Shown here one piece after another: positions 21,583 to 32,341 of a stretch of 64,000 bases of DNA (positions within the stretch are counted from its first letter, which is position 1; every line of letters begins with the position of its first letter). The position numbers and the translations under genes are program-made. Below the pieces are notes generated by a model. It was not told the DNA's origin, made no database searches, and saw nothing but the letters and a program-made list of their open reading frames with translations. Where the stretch lies: the NCBI RefSeq assembly GCF_047675955.1, contig NC_132911.1:75487133-75551132 (forward strand), written 5' to 3'. The DNA comes from Chlorocebus sabaeus (lineage: Eukaryota > Chordata > Mammalia > Primates > Cercopithecidae).

Positions 21583-21833
21583 TTTGAGACAGAGTCTCAC
21601 TCTGTCGCCCAGGCTGGAGTACAGTGGTGCAATCTTGGCTCACTGCAACCTTCTCCTCCTGAGTAGCGGGGATTATAGGCATGTGCCACCACACCCGGCT
21701 AATTTTTGTATTTTTAGTAGAGATCGGTTTTCACCATGCTGACCAGGTCTGTCTCAAACTTCTGACCTCAGGTGATCTGCCTGCCTCAGCCTCTCAAAGT
21801 GCTGGGATGACAGGCATGAGCCACCGCACCCAA
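21547..21833 (-). mobile_element. Alu (AluS-like), antisense, internal deletion
   Basis: A (TTTA)n tail of about ten units (21547-21585) leads into 'gagacagagtctcactctgt'. About 35 bases are missing between 'gcaaccttctcct' and 'cctgagtagcgggg', a deletion in what is normally the 'cctcccgggttcaagcgatt' part. The insertion appears flanked by 'tcatact' repeats on both sides. Confidence 0.93.
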
Positions 21834-21959
21834 CTCATACTATTAAAAGTCATCTAATTTAGTGGTCCCAAATTTGTCTATACATCACGACGAGCTTGGG
21901 GATTTTCCCCCACATTTGTAAAATATTTTAAATATTTATTTTTAAATTCTTATGTACCT

Positions 21960-22275
21960 TCCACAACATGGATAAACCTTGATACATTATGGTAAGTTAA
22001 ACAAGTTAGACACAAAAGGACAAAAGTATGATTCTGTTTATATGAAGTGCCTAGAATAGGGAAATTCATAGCAACAGAAAGTAAAATAGAGGTAACCAGG
22101 GGGCTGGGGTAGGGAGAAATGGAAAGTAATTGTTTCATGGGTAGACAGCTTCTGTTTGGGATTATGAAAAATTTCTAGAGGTGGATAGTGGTGATGCTTG
22201 TGCAACATTCTGGAGGTACTTAATGCCACTGAACTGTACACTTAAAAACTATTGAAATGGTAAAAAAAAATTAAG
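21960..22275 (+). mobile_element. L1M 3' end (L1MA/MB/MC type)
   Basis: Consensus order: 'caacatggataaaccttgat', 'gacacaaaaggacaaaagta', 'gattctgtttatatgaagtg', a GGGGCTGGGG block, 'gaactgtacacttaaaaact' and a short A tail. Confidence 0.85.
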
Positions 22276-22689
22276 CGATGCCTGCATATTATAAACAGAA
22301 ATGTAATATAGAAATAAGTAAAATTTTAAAAGGATTTTTGTTTTCAACCTGCCTCCAAATGAATATACAATAAACCATCCTTCTTATCAGGTAACACTAA
22401 GAATTCATCCCACTGGGTTCTTGCATTCCTATTTTGGGTACTTCATAAGCAACAACTCCAAGTATTTCTATTAAAATTATTCTGGGTTTCATATGGTTTG
22501 ACTCTTACTCACTGATGTCCTACTGCTCATTTATATGGATTTGGACATAGGATTTAAAGTATTTGGATATAAGAGTGATGATAGGAAGGAAGCTTCATAT
22601 TTCTTAGAAGAGAGAGTCAATGTGACTGTCTTGTATGTGTGTGCAGGAATATGTTTTCAGTATATTGACTTATACAATACTTAATTTTC
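22276..22689. other. Unassigned DNA between L1 fragments
   Basis: AT-rich, with no clear family match. Confidence 0.5.
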
Positions 22690-23042
22690 TGCTTCTTGAT
22701 TTTTTAAACTAATTACCATAGGTGTCTTTCCACTTTGGTACTTACAAATTAGCTCTTCACTTTAAACAGCTACCTGGTATTATACTATACGTGACATATT
22801 TTATTCGGTATATCTTCCACTGATAAAAATTGAGGCAGTTTGCTGTATTTCACTATCATAAATTATGCGAGAATAAACATTTTTATATATGCATTATAAA
22901 TGTGCACAGATAATTCATGTAAGTTAATTTCCTAGAAATATAATCACAGTGTTAGCAGGTATGACAATTTAAATGCCAGTAAAATTTGCCAAGTGGTTCC
23001 ACAAAGAGATTATACCAATTTTTACTTCCACCAAAAGGCTTG
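22690..23042 (-). mobile_element. L1ME-type 3' fragment, antisense
   Basis: Reverse-complement L1 landmarks: a 'cagctacctggtattatact' block, 'gagaataaacatttttatat', 'agttaatttcctagaaatat', 'gccaagtggttccacaaaga' and 'ccaatttttacttccacca'. Confidence 0.75.
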
Positions 23043-23044
23043 TA

Positions 23045-23195
23045 GAATCTCAAAGGCTTTTTAGACTCCCAGAGCCCTATTTCCAGAGATTTTGATGCAG
23101 TAAGTCTGACTTAGGGTTTGGAAATAAATATTATGTTAAAACTCTACAGATAATTCTAATACTTGCCTGCTTTTGGACCTACTGATCTAAATACA
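23045..23195 (+). mobile_element. MER5A-like hAT element
   Basis: The sequence 'tttccagagattttgatgca' followed by 'gtaagtctgacttagg' and 'gataattctaatacttgcct' follows the MER5A consensus centre. It abuts the L1ME end, so it inserted into or next to that older L1. Confidence 0.6.
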
Positions 23196-23234
23196 AGCTC
23201 AAGGTTAAATTATTATCTAATTGCAACTGAAATC

Positions 23235-24335
23235 TGAAAACTACAGAACATTAGTGATAGAAATTATAGAACTCTTAAGTAAATGGAAGGAGATACCATG
23301 TTCATGAAATAAAAGACCTAATAATGCAAAGATTCCAGTTCTCCTCAAGTTGGTAATCCCTAGTTAAAGAAGAATGAAGGGAGGGAAAGGGAGAGAGGGT
23401 GGGGCAGAGGAAGAATAAAGGAAAGGAGAGGGAGAGGAAAAGAGCAAGGAAAAGAGGGAGGGAGAGAAAGAGAATAAGCTAATTCCTTAAAATAAACAAA
23501 ACTGGAGAAATTATATATGCATATGTTAAAACTGATCACAAAGCTATAGTAATTAAGGACAGTGTGATATTGGCCCTAAATACGCAAAAACAAACAAACA
23601 CAAAACACAGCTATGGAAAAGCAGATTACAAACTACACATGTCCTGTCATTGATGGATGACTAAGATGACAGTATAGTAGAGAAAGGATGGCCTTTTCAA
23701 TAAATGATCCCAGAACAATTGAATTTCCACGTGAGAATTTTGAGCCCCACCTCTTACCATACACACAAACAAAATCCTGATAGACTCTGGGTCCCAATGT
23801 AAAATAATAGAGATATTAGAAAGTTACATATGAAAGTATCTTCGTGACCTGCAGATAGTTAGAGGTTTCTTAAGAGGATACAAAATATTAACCATTTTTT
23901 AAATTATAAAGTGGACTATATTAAAATTAAGATGCTTTACTCATCAAAATACACCATTAAGAGGGGGGAAGGGCAGTGCCAGGGTGGGGAAAGATGTTTG
24001 CAATAAATATATCTGACAAAGTACTCATAAACAGAATATATAAAGAATAGCTACAAAATAATATGAAAAGAAACCTCAACATTAAAGTGGGCCAAAGATT
24101 TGAGCAGACCCTTCGTATAATAGGATATCCAGATGGCCTATAAACATAGGTAAAGTTGTTCAATTTCATTGGTCAAATGCAAATTAACACAATAAGGTGA
24201 TACCTTCCTGCACCAACAGAATGGCTGAAATGAAAGAGATATAACACCAATACACACTAGTGGGAGCATAAATTGGTACACCCTCTTGGTAAAATTGTGT
24301 GGCAGTATCTACTAAATTCAATCACTGCTGCACTC
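23235..24335 (+). mobile_element. L1M ORF2 fragment (old L1)
   Basis: Decayed ORF2 text in + orientation: 'gataccatgttcatgaaata', 'cagttctcctcaagttggta', 'gctatagtaattaaggacag', 'caataaatgatcccagaaca', 'ttaagatgctttactcatca', 'ggccaaagatttgagcagac' and 'aggtgataccttcctgcacc'. A purine-rich tract (23366-23478) has replaced or expanded within it. A further piece, 'ctgggaatttatccagagaa' at about 24680-24705, probably belongs to the same L1 beyond an interruption. Confidence 0.8.
23366..23478 (+). repeat. Purine-rich (GGGA/GAGG)n tract
   Basis: About 110 bases are almost entirely A and G on the + strand with very few pyrimidines. The tract lies inside a decayed L1 copy. Such polypurine runs can adopt triplex (H-DNA) structure. 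Confidence 0.9.
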
Positions 24336-24659
24336 CTCTGAATTACTGAGGAAGATTCTCTTTATGCCATTTATTTGCAATTATTATCTATTACCTTGAA
24401 AAACAATGGTTGGTTTTTCACATACGCATTCTCAATTCCCTGCCCAACACTTGAACCTTCTTGGAGTAAGAATAGCATCTCTGAGCACCAAGTAAAAACA
24501 TAAAAGTATCCGTTGAAGATGCAGCTGACTTACACTGTAGGTCAGAGTTTATTTGTATGTTACCAAAAAACCACAAATGCCCCAAGAAATCTCTCTGATT
24601 CATTGTTTCTTTTTAAATATCTTCTACATATTAAAGTGTGGATGTCTTATATTTTAAAC
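24336..24659. other. Unassigned insertion-like segment within L1M
   Basis: L1M-like sequence stops near 24335 and resumes near 24660. The roughly 320 bases between do not resemble L1 ORF2 and I could not assign them. They may be an unrecognised old insert. Confidence 0.45.
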
Positions 24660-24720
24660 AATTTGCTATAATCCAATTTCTGGGAATTTATCCAGAGAAA
24701 TATTTTCATTTATTTATTTA

Positions 24721-25020
24721 TTTGTTTGTTTATTTATTTAGAGTCAGAGTTTCACTCGTCACCCAGCTGGAATACAATGGCGCAATCTCAGCTCACTGTA
24801 ACCTCTGCCTCCTGGGTTCAAGTGATTCTCCTGCCTCAGCCTCCTCAGTAGCTGGGATTACAGGCATGCACCACCACACCCAGCTTATTTTTGTATTTTT
24901 AGTAGAGACAGGGTTTCACCATGTTGGCCAGGCTGGTCTCAAACTGCTGACCTCAGGTGATCCACCCACCTCGGCCCCCCAAAGTGCTAGGATTACAGGT
25001 GTGAGCCATTGCGCCTGGCC
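24721..25020 (-). mobile_element. AluS-type, antisense, with target-site duplication
   Basis: A (TTTA/TTTG)n tail leads into 'gagtcagagtttcactcgtc', and both monomers are present, ending 'ccattgcgcctggcc'. The direct repeat 'tcatttatttattta' occurs on both sides (24706-24720 and 25021-25035). The long reading frame through it is Alu-derived and not a gene. Confidence 0.95.
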
Positions 25021-25194
25021 TCATTTATTTATTTACCAAAAACTATGCTAGGCACAGAGGGTACCTAGTTAGTGGTAGTAGATGAGTGGGTTAGACGAGC
25101 AGTGGATCACCCAGGCAGGTGTGCAGTGGCAGTCTGGTATGAACCCCTCTCTCCACCATCAATAATATTCACCTTTCTACATGCATTCAGTGAA

Positions 25195-25400
25195 TAGCCA
25201 TGTACCTAGACTCTGAATATCTATGCTAGGCCCTGAGCTATACAGGAGGAAAACATGGGGAATTTCCTGGCAAATACTCTATGCCCTGAAGGAGACCTCA
25301 AACTCCCTGGGACACAAGACATGTGCATACTCAAATGTGCACATACAAGCACAGGTGAGTAGGAAAGAACAGAACTATCTATGTCTGCCTCCTGAAGGCC
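25195..25400 (-). mobile_element. L2 3' end, antisense
   Basis: The sequence 'atctatgctaggccctgagc' and 'tatgccctgaaggagacctc' follow the reverse L2 3' end ('tgccaggcactg… tgccctcaaggagctcaca'). Confidence 0.55.
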
Positions 25401-25789
25401 ATGGTCTTCACATTGTTAAAGTGATTGCTAGCCACTCCTAGAAGCCAGTGTACCAAATGATAGCAGATGGCATTGACTCTTGTCCCTTTCCAGTTTAATT
25501 TAACTGCATTTTAATATTTTCTAATAGTAAAAGTATCTGCTTAGGGTAGAAAATTTGAAAAGTACACAAAAACATAAGGAAGTAAGAAATAAACCCATGT
25601 ACAACTTTTTCATTTAAGGAGGGATCCCTATTAATATTTCAATAAACTGTTTTAACTCTGTGTCTTTTTTCTTACATAGTTGAGATGAAACTGCATATAT
25701 AACTTTTTACTTTGTTTTTCCCAACAGTTTATGATTGGTATTTACTAATATCATTAAACATTTCCTAAACGTCATTATTTAGGCCAGTA
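25401..25789. other. Unassigned DNA
   Basis: AT-rich, with no feature recognised. Confidence 0.5.
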
Positions 25790-25862
25790 TGATAGTCCAT
25801 TAGATGAACACCTACTCTGTGCCTGATGCTGTGTTAAGTACCATAGTAGCAGTGAGGGCTAA
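25790..25862 (-). mobile_element. L2 3'-terminal scrap, antisense
   Basis: The sequence 'agatgaacacctactctgtg' followed by 'cctgatgctgtgttaagtac' resembles the terminal part of L2 in reverse. Confidence 0.5.
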
Positions 25863-25864
25863 TG

Positions 25865-26110
25865 CTAGGGAGTGCTAACCACTTTTCTAAAAGCTGGAGA
25901 AAGGGAGTATTTCATTCAATCCTTACAACTTTATGAGACGAGTAATATTACTAATTCCGTCATTCAGAAAAAGATAAAAGTCCTCAGTTACAAAACTGTA
26001 AGGCAGTTGCCCAAAGTCCCAAAGGCAGTAAAGGCAAGAACTAGGATATGAACCCAGAAAATCTGACTTAAAACCGACCTACCTGACTACTATTATTGTG
26101 CTGCTTCCCC
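25865..26110 (+). repeat. MIR
   Basis: 'cattcaatccttacaacttt', 'atgagacgagtaatattact', 'gcagttgcccaaagtcccaa' and 'ctaggatatgaacccagaaa' follow the MIR consensus over nearly its full length. Confidence 0.75.
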
Positions 26111-26117
26111 TGAATGC

Positions 26118-26370
26118 ACAGTAATGGCTGACACCTCTTGACAATAAGCCATATGCCAGTCATGCAGCTGAGCCCTTTACCTACATTAACTTATCTAATT
26201 CTCAGTGTCGTTCAGTTACTCTCACCTTTTTACAGATGAGAAAGCTGAGTGCTAGAGAGGATAGATAATGTGCTTAAGATCACACAGGTAGGAAGTGGCA
26301 GTCCCAAGTCTGAACCACAGGTCTCTGACTCCTGCTCCCAACTTAACTATTCTACTCTACTAAGACATAA
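26118..26370 (+). repeat. MIR, second adjacent copy
   Basis: 'acattaacttatctaattct', 'cctttttacagatgagaaag', 'gatcacacaggtaggaagtg' and 'gtctctgactcctgctccca' match MIR in order. It sits directly after another MIR in the same orientation, but the two differ enough to be independent insertions. Confidence 0.85.
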
Positions 26371-26394
26371 AACAGTCTCGTAGCCAAGTCCAAT

Positions 26395-26880
26395 GTCATG
26401 AATATTTTCTTGTTTTCTTCTAAGACATTTACAGTTTGAGCTTTTACATTTAAGCCTTTGATCCATTTCAAGTCAATTTTTGTATTTGGTATAAGGTAAG
26501 GGTCCAACTTCATTCTTTTGCATGTGGATATTCAGTTTCCCTAGCACCATTTGTTGAAAAGACCATTCTTTCACCCATTGAATGGTCTTAGTAGCCATGC
26601 CAAACCTTATCATATACATGAGAGTTCAATTTCTGGGCTCTCCATTCTATCTCATTGGCCTACATGTTTCTCTTAATGACAGTACCACACTGTTGTGATT
26701 ACCATAGCTTTGTAATCAGTTTTGAAGTCAGGAAGTATAAGACCTCTAACTTGGTTAGTCTTTTTCAAGATTGTTTTGGCTATTTGGGGTCAGTTGAGAT
26801 TCCACATGAGTTTTATGATGAGTTTTTCTATTTCTGCAAAAAAATAAAAACAAAATACTGGAATTTTGAAAGAATCCACA
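26395..26880 (-). mobile_element. L1 ORF2 3' fragment, antisense (L1M/L1PB age)
   Basis: Reverse-complement ORF2: 'gatccatttcaagtcaattt', 'gcaccatttgttgaaaagac', 'ttaccatagctttgtaatca', 'gattgttttggctatttggg' and 'gatgagtttttctatttctg'. The short reading frames here are repeat-derived. Confidence 0.9.
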
Positions 26881-26954
26881 ATAAAGACATGCAAATTGAT
26901 AATCATAATAAAATGTTTTGAGTGTTGGGAGCCATTAATCCCCCCCCCACCGCC

Positions 26955-27062
26955 ACTAAACTGTAAGCACTTTAAGGGTAACAATTTCATGTTTGTATCT
27001 CCCACACAATCTAGTATTGAATTATGTACTGGGTGGTACTCAAGTAATGTCTCTGAATGAAC
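26955..27062 (+). mobile_element. L2 3' end
   Basis: 'aaactgtaagcactttaagg', 'catgtttgtatctcccacac' and 'ctcaagtaatgtctctgaat' followed by gaacc match the final 100 bases of L2. A C-run sits just upstream. Confidence 0.65.
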
Positions 27063-28189
27063 CAGGATTACACAGCATCACATGCTTCTTTCCTTGTCTT
27101 ATAAGAACCGAGATGTTTTAAGAGCTGAACAAAATGAACTAAAAATAAACAGATTTCTTTTTTATGAACACACTTCAGATTTCTCAGTAAAGTAAAACAA
27201 AGTTGAATCCTGGCTGGCACAAACATGCCAAAATTTCCACAATTATGTAAGAGCTACAGCAGATGCAAAATAAAATGTGGTTTTTCTTCCCCCTACAGTT
27301 TAAAACAAGTAGAATCTCTCCCCTTTCCTGCCCCCTTCATCCAGTTATAGCTTAATAAAATCTAAGGATGATATATACAAAGCCTGGCCATCAGGAATAA
27401 GTGGTTTATTATTTCAGAGGCTATATTACCAGCTGCATGTTTATTGTAAATGCTCAGAATTGGACATGGTTTATTCTATTTATAGCATTAATACTATTTT
27501 TTAAGTTCAAATAAACTAAACAGATCGAAGAATTGAAGTTCACATAGTAATGTTGTTATATAATATAAAAGGTATGAAATATAAATCTCTTCCTTCCTTC
27601 CGTGGAGCCTAATGAAACTGCCAGTTGTTTATTTTAGCACAAGAAACTCTTGGCCTGCAGAGCACAGGAAAGACTGAAGAAAAGCTTGCTTTGATGCTTC
27701 TAGAATTAACCCAAGAGGCCTTATAAACCAAGATAGCAAAACTGCCCTTCTCCTGCCAGCCCAGGCTCTGTCTCCACTCTGCGTCCTTCTCTTGGCAAGT
27801 AAAACTCCTAGAGCTCATGAAGGAATAGCCCAGCAGTGATGTAAGGGGAGATAATTCACTTTTACATAGGCCAGGAGTGCTCAACCTTTATGGGACCCTG
27901 ACATCTTTGAAATCTAATGAAATATAGGAACTCTGATCCCTCACCCACAGCCAAATACAAACATATTAGCAAAATATGACATGTGATCTCAAGAGGTTCC
28001 CAAAGCAGAACCCTTAGACCATTTAGTGTCATCCTTGTGCTAGATGTAGTGTTAAGTGAATAAATACAATGTGATATACCTTCATCTGGCAAGTGAGGAC
28101 GTTTGGATCCAAAGGTTAAAGGGAGATATTATAGGATGACAAGTTTACCAGTTTTAATGGATTTGCCAGGAAGAGAGCCTCACAGGTGG
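27063..28189. other. Unassigned DNA
   Basis: Apparently single-copy. 27870-28020 hints at an old hAT element ('ggagtgctcaacctttatgg … ggttcccaaagcagaaccct'), but I cannot place it. No gene seen. Confidence 0.5.
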
Positions 28190-28950
28190 AAAACCTAGGG
28201 ACAGTGAAGAGACTTGCCAAGCCACTGTGTAGTAAAGAATTTGGCCTTGCCTCTCAGTTTCTGGGCAGTGACCTATGTCATACCCAATAGGAATTTCCTT
28301 GGTTAGGAAGGAAGCTGGCCACTGCAGAAACATCAACCATGTGCCTTAGAGTAGAGGCTCTGGGTTATGCAGTTGACCTGGAGGCTGAGATCAAGCAAGC
28401 ATGTGGGCAATCAATCAATCATAACTACATAATGAAGCTCCAATAAAAATTTCAGACACTCACGTTCAGGGGAGTGTCCCTGGATGGCAATACTGCATGC
28501 ATCCTGTCACACCTCAATACTCGGAGGAAAACATGGCCCTAAAGACAATGGAAACTTTGCATTTGAAATGTTCTCAGACTCTGCTGTGTGTTTCTTCCTT
28601 TGGCTGATTTTGATCTGCTTCCTCTCTCTGTAGTAAAGCGTAACTATGATTACTATAGCTTTCAGTGTGTTATGTGTGTTCTCTTAATGAATTATCAAAC
28701 CTGAGGGTGTTCTGGGGAAACATCATGAAGTTGCAATTGGTGTCACAGGTGATAATAGTCTTGGAACTGTTCAATCCAACTTTGTTGTTGGAGCCAAACT
28801 CCTTGATGTTGGGTGTCAGAAGTCCTCAGTTTGGCTAACTCTGGGTAGCTGCTTTCAAGCAGAACCCAACCTTGGCAATCAGCTCCCCAAGGATTGACTG
28901 GTAAGCTGTAAGAGAATTTCTAGACACACTGTCCTGGGAAAAAGCTAGCT
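28190..28950 (+). mobile_element. Solo LTR, probably ERVL/ERV3 class
   Basis: LTR-like text in + orientation: 'agagacttgccaagccactg', 'tgtgccttagagtagaggct', 'gcaatcaatcaatcataact', 'aatgaagctccaataaaaat', 'gtgtccctggatggcaatac', and a late 'atcaaacctgagggtgttct'. No retroviral genes adjoin. Subfamily and exact ends are unassigned. Confidence 0.55.
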
Positions 28951-29569
28951 ATAGGAAACCACCTGGTCTCCTGATGTGGAACAGTGGGGTGGAACCTCCA
29001 AACCATCAAAATCCAGATAAGTCAATGCCTTACTTAGCCGTTCCCATGCAGAAGCTACTTGGTTAGCCTCTCTCACTCACATTTACCCCAGCAAGAGTGG
29101 AAAGAAACTTAGCAAAAATGGAAGCACGGGTGCAGCTGAAGCCCAATCTTGCTCCCTAGAACAGGCTTACACTAGCCTCACAGTTTCTAGGGCCAAGGAA
29201 ATGCCTTTCTAAATGAGCACCAACTGACACATACTGTCCCTTCAGTACTGGGGGAACATTTGGTTCTGAGTTTGAACTGACTGATGAGATCATAAAAAGA
29301 GCACAGAGCATCCAAACTACTAAGAAGGGTTGGCCTTTTTTATAGGCACATCCATTCTTATTACTGATTGAGAAAGAAAACCAGGTGACAAATGTCTAGT
29401 CAACAAGATAAATCAAGTAAGCTATAAGATGCCTTAGAAGGGTGGAGAGGCAGGTAATTGTCTAACTATTTTCAACAGCCTTTTCTTTCATCTCTCCTTT
29501 CCTTTCTCCCAAACTAGCATGAGAATCGAAGCTAGAAATTAAGTAGAAATCAATACCATTCTACTCCTT
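28951..29569. other. Unassigned DNA
   Basis: No gene or repeat recognised. It may include decayed sequence downstream of the LTR. Confidence 0.45.
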
Positions 29570-29900
29570 CCTAAAGTGCTCTTGAGAATGCACATTCATT
29601 AATAAATGCATACTGAGCACCTCATGTGCTTGAAATACTCTGCTGGGTCCTATGAGATTAGGGGAGCTTTGGTTCAAGACTTTAAGATAGGGCCCCGCTT
29701 CGAAGGACTCACAGCGTGGTAAGGTAAATAGGACACATACACCTGGGAATATAAGAAAAGCAGGATACAGTGGAGACCATATGGAATATACCAAACAAAT
29801 GAATAACAGCTTATGGGAATTCAAAGGAGAGAGATTTCACTTCCCTCTGAGGTGACCAGAGGAAGTACTAGGTTTTAAATGGAGGACCTAGTGTTTTAGG
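29570..29900 (-). mobile_element. L2 3' part, antisense
   Basis: 'gcatactgagcacctcatgt', 'ctgctgggtcctatgagatt', 'gaaggactcacagcgtggta' and 'tccctctgaggtgaccagag' are in reverse-L2 order. Confidence 0.6.
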
Positions 29901-30059
29901 TCACCTAAGAAAAACCAAATCATGATCACTACAAAGAAATAGCATTGACTAGATGAGAAGAGACTTTGGATATGAGGACTCTGGAGAGATGAAAAGAAAA
30001 GAATGAAGGAAGTAACTTTATTTTCACCACAGTTGCCCTAAGACAATTGAGACCAAACT

Positions 30060-30200
30060 CTGAAAGGGCTAGATCTTATCATCCTGAGGTTTTTACAGTC
30101 AGAAAGCAGGCACAGCATGATTCGAACGACTGAGGGGCTTCTCCAAGATCACACAGGGAGGAAGTGGCTGACTGGTGATTCCAATTCAGGCCTGTTTAAC
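30060..30200 (+). repeat. MIR fragment
   Basis: 'caagatcacacagggaggaa' followed by 'gtggctgactggtgattcca' is the conserved MIR 3' half. Confidence 0.6.
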
Positions 30201-30905
30201 AGAAAAACAGACAGCAAGTCCAAAGTGCAGTGCCATAGCACTGGAACAATCTCAGGGATGGCCCAGGATCCAGGAGGAATGAGGAGAGGGATCCAAGAGG
30301 GGCAAGGAGAGGGACCAAAGAGGGGAAAACAACATCAGGGAGAAGCCTCAGAGGCAGCAGCAAAGCCTCAAATCAAATCAGGCCAGGTGGACACTGGCAA
30401 TCAGGATTTTAAACAAACTGCCTGTTCATGGCAGGAAGTGAGGGTAGGACTGGGGGCTGTGACCCAGCTCTGCAAGCAGATATCACAGCCTAGATAAAGA
30501 CTTTGGCAATGGGCTCAAGTGGCCAAGAAACAACACACCCACCCAAAGCAGCAGTTCCATCACCTGACAGACAGGGATGGAGAGACTACTGGCCCATGGG
30601 AACTAACAACAAGTTCTGCAACTTCAGTGGAGCTGAGACTTCTATAAATCCAACTTGCCCATGAGTGGATCTAACTCAGAGAGCCAAATATGGCAAAAGA
30701 AGGGAGAAATGGCGCCGGTCATGGGAATTCCCTTAAAACATGAAAGTCCCTTCTTCAGGGTAAACAGAGGGAAATACTCGAGGAGCCAGACAATAATCAT
30801 GTGAGGGAATTCAATGCTATTAAAAAATATAGAACAGTGAAAAACATGGCTGGGAACATAGGATCAGAAGGATGCTCATTTAAACACTGGGGAGTTCTTC
30901 TAGAC
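30201..30905. other. Unassigned, purine-biased DNA
   Basis: 30117-30497 is open on the + strand, but its composition (G, Q, K rich) reflects GA-rich DNA with no family signature. I do not treat it as a gene. Confidence 0.5.
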
Positions 30906-30907
30906 TA

Positions 30908-31050
30908 ATACTATCCAATTAAACTTTCTGAAATGGTGTAAATGTTCTGTATCTGTTGTTGCTGTCCGATATGGTAGCCAGTAGCGCATGTGGCTACTGA
31001 ACACTCAAAATGTGGCTAGTAGTGGTTACCTTATTGGACAGTGCCCCTCC
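30908..31050. mobile_element. Short hAT-type (MER) transposon with inverted ends
   Basis: The left end 'taatactatccaattaaact' and right end 'cttattggacagtgcc' are inverted relatives ('cactgtccaat' type). The interior 'tccgatatggtagccagtag' and 'catgtggctactgaacactc' belongs to a well-known mammalian medium-reiteration hAT family whose exact name I am not sure of. Confidence 0.75.
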
Positions 31051-31950
31051 AGGACAAGCAGCATATATAAACAGATTATTTGGAGAGGCCATAATCAATC
31101 TAAATGAAGTTCACCCCAAATTGGTTTGGATAAAGTTGATGATAAATCCATGAGGGGACATTAGTGGGAGTGTGTTATTGGCTGGCTAAGGCTTCCTCTC
31201 TGAGATGTGTACTTAGGTGTGCACAGCCATGTCCTTCTGGAGCGTGGGTCTCTGCCTCTGGGAGAGATTCCTTGCTGGACCAGATGGACAGAGATAAATC
31301 ATAGGCTTTTATGAGCATATGAAGTGTTTCCTGCGTTTTTCTTTGATCTCACTACCCCCACCAAGGCAAGGGAGCCAGCAGGGGGATTCCTTATATTCTC
31401 ACTACTACCTAAAAGGAAGTTATACTTTCTGGACTTGTTCTTGTGGAAACATAATTTTAAAATTCTGTCCCTGATATACATCTAAAGTAGTTACTAGGCT
31501 TAGACACTGAAGCTATATCTCTATATTTTTTAAATAGAGGAATAAATGTGACCTATATATGTCCATAAGCAGCTTCCCCTTCTTCCACGAAGAGCCCAAG
31601 AAACTGACTGGAGTGCCCAGGAAGATTCTGGAAACTACCAAGAAAAGCACTGGGAACTCCCCACCCAGGCTCTAGGGCTCCCCGCATAGTTTCCACGATT
31701 CTGCCACTCTTTACTGTAAAATAATTCAGGAAAAGCTAGGAATACATGCAGCATGAATTCAATCCTAGCAGAATTCTTATCTTCTGAAATTCTACTCAGA
31801 TGCAATTAGGAAAAAATAGTAAGGTGGGGAGTAGAATAAATAGAGGAGATGAAGCCAGCCTCGCCAGAAATAATTTGCTGAGAAAAAGAGAGAAGCAGTA
31901 TAGTCACATATATGGATGCTGAAAGACCATAATTTGTTCTCAGTATCTGT
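31051..31950. other. Unassigned DNA
   Basis: No gene or repeat recognised. Confidence 0.5.
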
Positions 31951-31954
31951 GAGT

Positions 31955-32050
31955 CCTCTTAAGCCTCAGTCTTCTTGTCTGTAAAATAGCGATAAAGTAC
32001 TTACCTCAAAGGGGATAATTCTGAATCAAGAGATTTAATGACCAAATGTA
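31955..32050 (-). repeat. MIR fragment, antisense
   Basis: 'cctcagtcttcttgtctgta' then 'aaatagcgataaagtactta' and 'cctcaaagggga' are the reverse MIR core. Confidence 0.7.
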
Positions 32051-32253
32051 ATATGTAACGTTACTTGGATCCTGATATGAGAAAGACAATTGAAAGATAC
32101 TTCTGAGACAATCAAATTTTGAAGATGAACTGGATATTAGATGATACCAAATAATTATGTTTATGTTTTGAAGAAAATGTCCATATTTTTTAGTCATGCT
32201 GAGATAGAGAGGTAACATAGGTTCTGGAATTTGTTTTAATATTCTTACCAACA

Positions 32254-32340
32254 AAAGAGGGAGGGAGAGAGGAAGGGAGGGAAGGTAAGGAGGGAGGGAA
32301 AGAGGGAGAGAATGGAGGGAAGGAGAGAGGGAGAGAGAAA
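32254..32340 (+). repeat. Purine tract (GGGA)n/(GAGA)n
   Basis: About 87 bases of GGGA/GGAAG/GAGA units are interrupted by only two T. The antisense translation is the Ser/Leu/Pro-rich artefact seen in two frames on the minus strand. Confidence 0.95.
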
Positions 32341-32341
32341 C

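Noticed and set aside
24638..25051. 137-codon open frame on the + strand
   Set aside because: It runs through an antisense Alu. Its residues (for example AGLKLLTSGD) are the standard Alu-derived translation, not a gene.
30117..30497. 126-codon G/Q/K-rich frame on the + strand
   Set aside because: GA-rich composition, no domain or conserved motif, no splice or promoter context.
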